Assembly: GCF_028368935.1 (NCBI RefSeq)
Contig: NZ_JAQNDK010000002.1
Coordinates: 1 to 64,000, forward strand
Direction of reading: 5' to 3'
Length of the DNA stretch: 64,000 nucleotides
Source: Sorangium aterium
Lineage (GTDB): Bacteria > Myxococcota_A > Polyangia > Polyangiales > Polyangiaceae
Below the pieces are notes generated by a model. That model made no database searches and was not told where the DNA came from. It worked only from the letters and a program-made list of their open reading frames with translations. Position numbers and translations under genes: made by a program. Shown here one piece after another: positions 47,736 to 55,387 of the stretch; the stretch's first letter is position 1, and every line of letters begins with the position of its first letter.

Positions 47736-49145
47736 ATGCCGACGATCAAGCAATACGTGAACCTCCCTGTCGCCGCGACCGGCGTGAACGGCCCTGTGCG
47801 GCAGCTGCGCGTCACGCCCAACCAGGTGCCCAACGTCGCGCCCGGCGATCGCGTGGACTGGTGGATCGAGCCCGACCCGGGCAACGAGAGCCTCGCTTTC
47901 CAGTCGCTGACCGAGCGCACGAGGCTCGCGCACGGCGCGGCCCCCGGGGTGACGGTCGGGCTTGGGCACCACTTCGACAACACGCTCACGTTCACGCACA
48001 TCGGCGGCGACAAGTACACGATCAAGGCGTCGCGCGACGGGCAGCGGGCGCAGTTCCTCGCCACCGACGAGTTCCAGACGTGGCGAAAGCTCTATTATAC
48101 GGTCTGGTACTCCGGAGCGCAGACGCTCGCCACGTACAACAACATCGATCCGCGGTTCGTGGGCGAGTTCGCGCGGCACTTCATCGAGCTGGAGCGCAGG
48201 GCGGTCTTCCCGGCGCTCGCGACCGTGGACTCGGCCCGCGTCGACTTCCAGAGCCTGTCGCAGCAGGCGGTCAGCTCGCCGACCTTCGACTGGCCGTTCA
48301 TGAACGGCGGCCCGAACGCGCTGCTCAACCTGCGCGTCGGCGGCGCGCCCCCCGGGGGAGGCACGCTGACCGACAAGCCGCTTCACATGGCCTTCCTGCT
48401 GGTGCCGAACTGCTATTACACGCAGCTGGAGCGGCGCGCGTTCCCCACGGCGAACAACGCGGTCGGGAGCATCACCACGTTCCGCACCGTGTGGCGCGAC
48501 CCCACGAACGGCAACAACTTCATGTGGACGGCGCAGGCGTCGTGGCCGGCGGCCGGCGCCACCGACGTGAGGGCGTATTTCAACTTCACGCTCGGGTCGC
48601 CGAACCGCGTCAGCTGGAACCTCACCACGCTGCCGGGCCTCACGGCCCACCTCGCCACGCCGGGCAACACGTACAACCTCACCTTCTCGTTCATCTGGAA
48701 GAGCTCGATCAACGGCTATAGCTGGGGCAATTTCTGCGTCGTCGGGTGCACGGGCCCCGGCCGGAGCGAGACGGCGGTCCTCGGCACCTTCGTCCACGAG
48801 ATGGGGCACGGCATCGGGCAGACCGTCCGGCAGGAGCCGCAGTACAGCGCGACCGGCGTCGCGCTCGCCACGCAGCTCGCCAACCCCCGCTGGTACACCG
48901 ACCAGTTCGGCGGGCAGGGCCCGCACTGCAACACGAACGCGGGCCTCACGCCGGACCCATCCACCACGTCGGGCCAGCGGTACGACTGGTGGCCCGCGCT
49001 CGGTGGGCGGCTCTGCACCATCTACCACGCCGGCCACAGCAACCGCGACGATGGCGTCTTCTGCCCCGTGTGCGCCCCGCGCATCCGCCGCGTGCGCCTC
49101 GATACGCCGGCGCAGACCTCCCGCAACTGGAACCACTTTGGCTGA
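47736..49145 (+). CDS. Zinc metallopeptidase (HEMGH), candidate T6SS effector
   Basis: 469 residues, no signal peptide. N-terminal 330 residues are beta-rich (NVAPGDRVDWWIEPDPGN, TFTHIGGDKYTIKA, NTYNLTFSFIWKSS). A zincin motif HEMGHGIGQ lies at His354-Glu355-His358. Behind it come WYTDQFGGQGPHCNTNAG (His397, Cys399) and CTIYHAGHSNRDDGVFCPVC (Cys427, His431, Cys443, Cys446), which may give the third zinc ligand and a structural zinc site. The gene lies 80 bp after the PAAR-like gene. I take it as an effector protease delivered by VgrG; the target is not known. Confidence 0.75.
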   Translation: MPTIKQYVNLPVAATGVNGPVRQLRVTPNQVPNVAPGDRVDWWIEPDPGNESLAFQSLTERTRLAHGAAPGVTVGLGHHFDNTLTFTHIGGDKYTIKASRDGQRAQFLATDEFQTWRKLYYTVWYSGAQTLATYNNIDPRFVGEFARHFIELERRAVFPALATVDSARVDFQSLSQQAVSSPTFDWPFMNGGPNALLNLRVGGAPPGGGTLTDKPLHMAFLLVPNCYYTQLERRAFPTANNAVGSITTFRTVWRDPTNGNNFMWTAQASWPAAGATDVRAYFNFTLGSPNRVSWNLTTLPGLTAHLATPGNTYNLTFSFIWKSSINGYSWGNFCVVGCTGPGRSETAVLGTFVHEMGHGIGQTVRQEPQYSATGVALATQLANPRWYTDQFGGQGPHCNTNAGLTPDPSTTSGQRYDWWPALGGRLCTIYHAGHSNRDDGVFCPVCAPRIRRVRLDTPAQTSRNWNHFG

Positions 49146-49217
49146 ACCTCGCGGGCGAGGGGCGCGCTGCTCCCTCGACCCCGCGCCCCCGCGCCGCACC
49201 CACGTCGAGAGGACCCC

Positions 49218-49727
49218 ATGGAGATCGAACCCCGGACACCCTTTGGCTTCGCCCCCCACGCGGGCTCGCCCGAGATCGCGGCCGGCAAGGAGGCCATCCG
49301 ACTCGCGATCTCGCGGGTGTCCTTCGCGGCGGGCACGGTGGAGCTCGACGTCTCGGCGTCGTTCCTGTTCCCGGACGCCGTCGCGAGCCGCTACCGTGAC
49401 GTCGAGGAGTCGATGGTCCTCGTCGTCCACGACGTCGAGCAGGCGGACGGCGGCGCCCTGCTCGCGCGCAACACGTTCATCGAGTTCCCGGCAGGCGAGC
49501 GCGACGGCCCGAACCAGCTTCTCGAGCCCGCGCTGCCGATGCCGGGCCGCGGGAGCCTCGCGTCCGAGGGGTATCAGGGCGCCTGGCTCAACGTCACCGT
49601 CGCTTTCCCCTGCGCCGCGGCGGTGCCCCGTTACCGGCCGAGCGTCTATGTGTACCTCGTCCTCGAGAACTACGTGTCGAACGTGATAGGCATCGATCTC
49701 GTCGACAAGAAGGCCATCGAATTCTGA
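49218..49727 (+). CDS. Unknown small protein of the VgrG island (family A)
   Basis: 169 residues, predicted beta-rich: AIRLAISRVSFAAGTVELDVSASFLFPD, RDVEESMVLVVHDVEQADGG, GYQGAWLNVTVAFPC, YRPSVYVYLVLENYVSNVIGIDLV. The last strand (VYLVLENYVSNVIGID) resembles the end of the next gene's product (FYLHAAYRQYVSNVVRL). Downstream of the metallopeptidase. Could be an immunity protein, a chaperone or a structural component. No family is recognised. Confidence 0.7.
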   Translation: MEIEPRTPFGFAPHAGSPEIAAGKEAIRLAISRVSFAAGTVELDVSASFLFPDAVASRYRDVEESMVLVVHDVEQADGGALLARNTFIEFPAGERDGPNQLLEPALPMPGRGSLASEGYQGAWLNVTVAFPCAAAVPRYRPSVYVYLVLENYVSNVIGIDLVDKKAIEF

Positions 49728-49741
49728 CCGGCGGTGAACCC

Positions 49742-50158
49742 ATGCTCGTCCGATCCGTCTCTTTCGGCCTGACCGCGGAGACGCCCGCGACCTCCGGCGC
49801 GGGCGTCGTCCTCGCCCAGCCGGGCCCGCCCCTCCTCGAGGGCGGCGCCCTCGTCCACGTCGTCCACGGCAGCTCGCGCGTGCCCGCCGTCGATATCGAG
49901 GTCGAGCGCGCCGAGGTGCTCCGCGGCGTCTTTCTCACGCTGATCTATGCCCCCGCGCAGGGCGGCGTCACGGTGCCTCTGCTCGGGCCGAGGCTCGTCT
50001 TCCCCGACGACATCGACGATGTGGGCGCGGACCTCGTGGGCAGCTTCCGGTGCGAGATCGTCCTGGCACCCCGGGTCGGGGCGTTCTATCTGCACGCGGC
50101 GTATCGCCAGTACGTCTCCAACGTGGTTCGCCTCATGGCCCCGCCCGGTGCCCGATGA
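49742..50158 (+). CDS. Unknown small protein related to its neighbour (family A)
   Basis: 138 residues. Beta-rich, with LVHVVHGSSRVPAVDIEVERAEVLRGVFLTLIYAP and the ending AFYLHAAYRQYVSNVVRLMA. It shares size, strand order and C-terminal motif with 49218-49727. Its stop overlaps the ATG of the triple-GT2 gene (ATGA), so both are translated together. Function not known. Confidence 0.7.
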   Translation: MLVRSVSFGLTAETPATSGAGVVLAQPGPPLLEGGALVHVVHGSSRVPAVDIEVERAEVLRGVFLTLIYAPAQGGVTVPLLGPRLVFPDDIDDVGADLVGSFRCEIVLAPRVGAFYLHAAYRQYVSNVVRLMAPPGAR

Positions 50159-52518
50159 CGCCTGTTTATTCCGTTATCGTCGTCACGTGGAACAACCTCC
50201 AGTACACGGCGCGATGTGTGGACGCCCTCCTGCGCACGCTCCCCTCGGACGCGGAGGTGGTCTTCGTCGACAACGGCTCGGAGGACGGCACCCCCGCTTA
50301 CCTCACCGACGTCGCGCGCCGGCTCGGGGACGCCGCCAAGACAATCTTCCTGGACGAGAACCTCGGCCTGGCCGGCGGCGCGAACCGGGGACTCGAGGTC
50401 GCTGCCGGGGAGTACCTGGTGTTCCTCGACAACGATGTCGTGGTGACCCCTAGGTGGCTGGAGGGGCTGCGAGAGTGCATGGAGGAGGCGCCGCGGGCCG
50501 TGCCCGGGGCGCGGCGCGTCGGGCTCGTCGGGCCCGTGACGAACAGCGCGCGCGGCCCGCAGAAGGTGCAGAACCCGCCGCCGTTCCAGCCGGAGGCGCT
50601 GAACGAGCTCGCGGCCGAGCACCGCGAGGCGTTCCGCCGGCGGTGGGCGCCGTCGTTCGCCCTCTCGACCTTCTGCCTGATGATGCGCCGCGAGGTCTAC
50701 GCCGAGATCGGCGGCCTCGACGAGCGCTTCTTCCCGGTGGGCCACGAGGGCCCCGACCTCGCCTTGCGGGCGCAGGAGCGCGGCTTCGAGTGCATGATCG
50801 CGAGCGACGTGTACGTGCACCACGAGGGGAGCGCCACGCTGAGCAAGGCGTTCCCGGGCGCGCAGGGCGGCCTCGGGGGCGCGGATCTCTTCTTCGAGAA
50901 GTGGCGCGCCCGCCGGGCCGGGAAGACGCGGCTCGTGGCCGCGTACCGCGTCAGGGACGCGGAGGCGACGCTGCGCGAGAGCCTCGACGCGACAGCGCGG
51001 TTCGCCGACGCGATCGTCGTGCTCGACGACGGATCGACGGACGGGACGGGGGCGATCGCGCGGTCGCACCCCGCCGTGACCAGGTACGAGCGGACGGAGC
51101 TGCGGTCGGTCATGGACGATCGGCGCGATCGCGACCGCGCCCTGCAGATGGCGGCGGAGCTCTCCCCGGACTGGATCATCGCGGTCGACGCCGACGAGGT
51201 GTTCGAGATGGACCGCGCGCGCGCCGAGCGCCTCATGCAGCTCGCCGATCCGCACATCAAGGCGCTCGGCTTCCACTGGTACACGTTCTGGGAGCCGACG
51301 CGCACGTACTTCCGGGCGGACGGCGCGCTCGGGGCCATGTCGGGCTACCGCATGTACCGGAATGAGCCGGGCCTGCGGGTCGCCCGGGGGGCCGAGGGCG
51401 GCCTGCCCGGCGGCGGCATTCCCGAGATGCCGGACGGGTGCGGGCGCTTCACCGACGTCCGCGTGCGGCGGCTCGGCTACGACACCGAGGCGTCGCGGCA
51501 GGCGCGGCTCGCGCTCCACGGGCGGCCGGACCCGTCCACGCCGCCGCGCGCCGGCGCGCCCCCCGAGCTGGCCGATCTCGCGAGCAACACGGTGACGCTG
51601 CGCAGGTATGCGCCAGCGTCCGGCGTATCGCTCTGCATCATCGCGAGGAACGAGGCGGAGCGGCTGGAGCGGTTCCTCGCGTTCCTCGAGCCGTTCGTCG
51701 ACGAGATATGCATCGTCGACAACGGCAGCGACGACGCGACGGTCGAGATCGCGCGGAGGTTCACCGACCGGATTCGCGTCCACCGGACGGACCGGCTGGA
51801 CCTGGCCGAGGTGCGCAACGTGGGCCTGGAGATGGCCACGCGGCCCTGGATCCTGAGCCTCGACCCGGACGAGGAGCTCGCGCACTGGGATCTGCCGCGC
51901 GTCGTGCGGCTGATGGACGACCTCGACGTCCATGCCTATTCGTTCGAGATCGCCAATCATCAGAAGGACGGCCCGCCCGTCATGACGATCGCCGTGCGGC
52001 TGTTCCGCAACGACGCGCGGATCCGGTACGGGCGCGCCGTCCACGAGACGGTGCAGCCGAGCCTGGACCGGCACCCGGAGCTCGTCGTCCGCCCGTCCGG
52101 CGTGGAGATCCAGCACTACGGCTTCCTGAAGGACGACGGCGTCATGGAAGAGAAGCTGTCGCGCTACCTGGAGGCGAATCAGCGCATGCGCGAGGAGGAT
52201 CCGGCGGATCCGATGCCCTGGTACAACGAGGGTCTCCACCTCCTGAACGACGGCCGCGACGACGAGGCGATCGCCTTTCTGGAGAGGGCGATGGTGCTCG
52301 GCCAGCGCTTCCTCTCGCCGCGATCGAGCCTGGCGCAGATCTACCAGCACCGGGCGCTCGCGCTGTGGCAGAGCATGGTCGCCGAGCTCCCGCCGGGTCA
52401 CCCCGTGCGGCCGACGGCGGAGGAGAGCGCGGCGGCGCTGGGCCGCATCACGCCGGCGCGGATGCTGGTGGGGCAGGCGCGCAGGCGTAGGCTCCAGGGG
52501 CCGTCGCATGGCGAGTGA
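50155..52518 (+). CDS. Triple GT2-domain glycosyltransferase with TPR-like tail
   Basis: 787 residues from the ATG overlapping the previous stop. Domain 1 (1-270): YSVIVVTWNNLQYTARCVDALL, FVDNGSEDGT, GLAGGANRGLE, LDND at 91-94, and MMRREVYAEIGGLDERFFPVGHEGPDLALR. Domain 2 (about 275-430): AYRVRDAEATLRESLDATARFADAIVVLDDGSTDGT, with VDADEVFE. Domain 3 (about 490-680): VSLCIIARNEAERLERFLAF, CIVDNGSDDATVEIARRF, LSLDPDEELAHWD. C-terminal TPR-like helices (MPWYNEGLHLLNDGRDDEAIAFLERAM). Probably a multi-step glycan-building enzyme; it might glycosylate proteins of the neighbouring island. Cytoplasmic. Confidence 0.88.
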   Translation: MTPVYSVIVVTWNNLQYTARCVDALLRTLPSDAEVVFVDNGSEDGTPAYLTDVARRLGDAAKTIFLDENLGLAGGANRGLEVAAGEYLVFLDNDVVVTPRWLEGLRECMEEAPRAVPGARRVGLVGPVTNSARGPQKVQNPPPFQPEALNELAAEHREAFRRRWAPSFALSTFCLMMRREVYAEIGGLDERFFPVGHEGPDLALRAQERGFECMIASDVYVHHEGSATLSKAFPGAQGGLGGADLFFEKWRARRAGKTRLVAAYRVRDAEATLRESLDATARFADAIVVLDDGSTDGTGAIARSHPAVTRYERTELRSVMDDRRDRDRALQMAAELSPDWIIAVDADEVFEMDRARAERLMQLADPHIKALGFHWYTFWEPTRTYFRADGALGAMSGYRMYRNEPGLRVARGAEGGLPGGGIPEMPDGCGRFTDVRVRRLGYDTEASRQARLALHGRPDPSTPPRAGAPPELADLASNTVTLRRYAPASGVSLCIIARNEAERLERFLAFLEPFVDEICIVDNGSDDATVEIARRFTDRIRVHRTDRLDLAEVRNVGLEMATRPWILSLDPDEELAHWDLPRVVRLMDDLDVHAYSFEIANHQKDGPPVMTIAVRLFRNDARIRYGRAVHETVQPSLDRHPELVVRPSGVEIQHYGFLKDDGVMEEKLSRYLEANQRMREEDPADPMPWYNEGLHLLNDGRDDEAIAFLERAMVLGQRFLSPRSSLAQIYQHRALALWQSMVAELPPGHPVRPTAEESAAALGRITPARMLVGQARRRRLQGPSHGE

Positions 52519-53014
52519 GGGGCGGCGCGCGTTCATCGCGCAGGTCACCGCGGGGGCCGGCCTCGTGGCGCTAGGCGGGTGCGGCGGCGCGCCCGGGGCG
52601 GCGGGCGCGATCGCGGAGGCGAAGGGCGCGCCCGCGGCGGGGAAGGCCGCTCCTCTGGCACCGGCGGCACCGGCCGTGGCGGGCGCGGCGCCTGTCCTCG
52701 AGGCCGCGCTGCGGGGCGCCGTGCTCGCGCTCCGCTACCGATACCCGAGCTCCCTTGGCGAGCGGCTCGCCGCCGCCCCGTGGGCCGCCACGCTCGTGGT
52801 CGCCATCCACCCCGCGTCGGCGTCCCCCGCCTGCCGGAGCCTCGCGACCGGCGCGCTCCGCACCGAGGCCCCCGTGCTGGATCAGGGGATGTTCCGCGCG
52901 TCGGCCGAGGTCGATCTGGCGGCGTTCTTCGGCCTGAGGGCGCCGTTCGTGCGCTATGTGCACGCGTCGTTTCTCCACCTCCGGTCCGACGTGCTGCGCG
53001 TCGCGGCCGGGTGA
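52508..53014 (+). CDS. Unknown lipoprotein or Tat-like protein related to family A
   Basis: 168 residues; the ATG lies 11 bp inside the end of the triple GT. N-terminus EGRRAFIAQVTAGAGLVALGGCGG has a RRxF-x-A-type twin-Arg motif and a lipobox (ALGGC), so it is exported and lipidated. The mature region ends in APFVRYVHASFLHLRSDVLRV, whose pattern resembles YLHAAYRQYVSNVVRL of the 49742 gene. Placing three such proteins around one glycosyltransferase gene suggests a shared role. Family unknown. Confidence 0.7.
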   Translation: MASEGRRAFIAQVTAGAGLVALGGCGGAPGAAGAIAEAKGAPAAGKAAPLAPAAPAVAGAAPVLEAALRGAVLALRYRYPSSLGERLAAAPWAATLVVAIHPASASPACRSLATGALRTEAPVLDQGMFRASAEVDLAAFFGLRAPFVRYVHASFLHLRSDVLRVAAG

Positions 53015-53211
53015 GCCGAGGGCGAGCACGCCTGTCGTGACCGAGCGCGCGGCGCGTGCGCCTCGGGGCCGCGCGGGCTGCTGACCTGGGCATTCGCGTT
53101 CATCCGTAGGACAGCAAGGATGTCCTCCGTCCGGAGAGGCCTTGCTCGATGACGGAAATAAAAGACATCGGGGGTTCCTTCGGAGGAGACGTGACCCGGA
53201 GCTGCACGCCG

Positions 53212-55362
53212 TCATGATTCCGCGTCGTCGTTGGAGTAGGACCCGAACTCGTTCGACACCGGCGTGCGGCCTAGCTTCTGGAGCTCGCGCTTCGTGGCGC
53301 GGACCAGGTGCCGCATGGTGACGATCCCGCCGTCGCTCGCGGCGAGGAAGGCCGCGGCGACCGCGATGTTCTTGATGTTGCCGCCCGAGAACTTGAACTG
53401 ACGCGCCATGAACGCCAGATCGAGCTCCGCGTCGCGCGGGGCATCGATGGGCCAGACCTGTCGCCAGATGCGGAGGCGCTCCTCCTCCTCCGGGAGCGGG
53501 AACGTGATCGCGAACGCCATGCGGCGCGCGAATGCGTCGTCCAGGTTCCTCCGCAGGTTCGTCGCGAGGATCGTGATCCCTTCGTACTCCTCCATCCGCT
53601 GGAGCAGGTAGCTCGTCTCGATGTTGGCATACCGATCGTGCGCGTCCTTGACCTCGGAGCGCTTCCCGAAGAGCGCGTCCGCCTCGTCGAAGAAGAGGAT
53701 GGCGTTGCTCGTCTCGGCGGCCGCGAAGATCTGCGACAGGTTCTTCTCGGTCTCGCCGATGTACTTGCTCACCACCGAGGAGAGATCGATGCGATAGAGA
53801 TCGAGCCGCAGCGCGCCCGCGATGATCTCCGCGGCCATCGTCTTGCCCGTGCCGGAGGGGCCCGCGAACAGGACGTTCAGCCCGCGACCGAGCGAGAGCT
53901 TGCCCGCGAAGCCCCACTCGTCGAGCACGCGGCCGCGGTGGGTCACGCGATCGCAGATCTCGCGGAGCTGCCGTACCGCGTCCTCCGCGAGCACGAGATC
54001 ATCCCAGCGATAACGCGGGCGGATCCTCCGCGCGAGCTGGTCGACCGCGTGGCTCGAGCGGCCGCGGCACGCGTCGTAGACGTCGTCCACCGCGGGCGCG
54101 TCCTCGTCCCCTCGGAGGCGCGCGCGGCGCCTCGCGCCAGCGGCTGCGCCGCGGATCTGCGCGGCGCTGAAGCGAAACTTGGCCGCGACGGCGTCGATCT
54201 CGGCGCCGAAGCCGGGCAGCGCCTCTCGCCACAGCGCCGCGCGCTCCACGCCGTTCGGCATGGGCACGTCGATCTCGACGAAGTCGACGCGCTCCGACGG
54301 CTCCGGCTCCCACGGCGCGTCGCGGGACACGAAGACCGCGAGCCCCCCTGGCAGCTGCGGCAGCTCGCGGGCGAGCGCCTCGAGGATGCGCGGCATCCTG
54401 GCCCCAGCGTCGCCGAGGAAGAGCGCCGCGCCGCGCAGGACGGCCTCGCGCAGGAGCAGCGACAGCGGCCCCGCCGGAGGATCCGGGAGCGCCGCGAGGT
54501 GCTCGCCGTCGACGGCCAGCACCTCGCGGCCGACGCGCGCGCACGCGGCGCTCGCGACGTCGAGGCCGTCGCCGTGGCATGGCTCGCGGAGGTGCACGAG
54601 GAGCGATCGCGCGACGCCGCCGCAGCGCGCGAGCTCACGCGCGAGCTCGTCGACGCGCGCGGCCGCGAACGCGGGCTCGTGCCGGGGAGCGCGCCGGACG
54701 CGGCGGACAAAGGGCGCGAGCGACGGGTCGACCTCGTCGGAGTCGAAGAGGTGGCGCACGATGCGCTCGTCGAGCTTGAGGGTGGAGGCCAACCACGGCG
54801 CGTGTAGGCGCCCGTCGTCCCCGAGCAGCCGCACGATCGCGTGGCGGACGAGCGGCGCGTCGGAGAAGAAGCGCGAGGTGGCGTCGAGCTTCTCTTCCAG
54901 CGAGCTCGAAAGCAGATTCAACGCCAGATCGACGCTCAGGCGGCGACGCGTCGAGTCGCCCTGGAGGAGCGCGAAGACCTCCTCGTAGCGAAGATCGACC
55001 TCCGAGGCGAGGCACAAGAGGACGATGTCGGCGTCGAGCGGCGTCAGGCCGAAGCGCCTGCAAAGCTCGACGAAGCGGAGAGGGACCCCGGATCGAAGCG
55101 ACTCCTCGCGTCGCTCGCGGAGCTCCGCGCAGATTGCGTCCCAGCCGCTCGACCACTTCTCTGTCGGCTCCGCGCGGGACGAGCTCCACGACGGCAGCCC
55201 GCCGGGACCGGAGAGGAGGTCATCGAGCGCGCCCCCGGTGGTCTGGAGAAGCTCCGCGGAGCCGGTCGCCTGGCGCGCGCGCCAGACGCACAGACGGATG
55301 ATGGCGTCGATCCGATCGATCTCAGCGAGCAGGTGCTCGCGCGAAGAGGAATAAGCGATCAT
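53212..55362 (-). CDS. AAA+ ATPase of the eCIS (Afp15-like)
   Basis: 716 residues. N-terminal 430 residues are helical with a degenerate ATPase-like domain (LSLLLREAVLRGAALFLGDAG). The active AAA+ domain at about 470-700 has Walker A GPSGTGKT (about 500-508), Walker B AILFFDEADALFG (about 552-563), sensor ATNLRRN and Arg finger FARRM. Similar two-domain ATPases are encoded beside DUF4157 and eCIS genes, as Afp15/Pvc15, needed for particle assembly or cargo loading. Unlike in Afp/PVC the gene is not in the structural operon but 23 kb away, with the DUF4157 genes. It is 25 bp behind the DUF4157 gene on the same strand. Confidence 0.92.
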   Translation of the reverse strand: MIAYSSSREHLLAEIDRIDAIIRLCVWRARQATGSAELLQTTGGALDDLLSGPGGLPSWSSSRAEPTEKWSSGWDAICAELRERREESLRSGVPLRFVELCRRFGLTPLDADIVLLCLASEVDLRYEEVFALLQGDSTRRRLSVDLALNLLSSSLEEKLDATSRFFSDAPLVRHAIVRLLGDDGRLHAPWLASTLKLDERIVRHLFDSDEVDPSLAPFVRRVRRAPRHEPAFAAARVDELARELARCGGVARSLLVHLREPCHGDGLDVASAACARVGREVLAVDGEHLAALPDPPAGPLSLLLREAVLRGAALFLGDAGARMPRILEALARELPQLPGGLAVFVSRDAPWEPEPSERVDFVEIDVPMPNGVERAALWREALPGFGAEIDAVAAKFRFSAAQIRGAAAGARRRARLRGDEDAPAVDDVYDACRGRSSHAVDQLARRIRPRYRWDDLVLAEDAVRQLREICDRVTHRGRVLDEWGFAGKLSLGRGLNVLFAGPSGTGKTMAAEIIAGALRLDLYRIDLSSVVSKYIGETEKNLSQIFAAAETSNAILFFDEADALFGKRSEVKDAHDRYANIETSYLLQRMEEYEGITILATNLRRNLDDAFARRMAFAITFPLPEEEERLRIWRQVWPIDAPRDAELDLAFMARQFKFSGGNIKNIAVAAAFLAASDGGIVTMRHLVRATKRELQKLGRTPVSNEFGSYSNDDAES

Positions 55363-55387
55363 CGAAGCGCTCGAGAGGATCCGTGCC

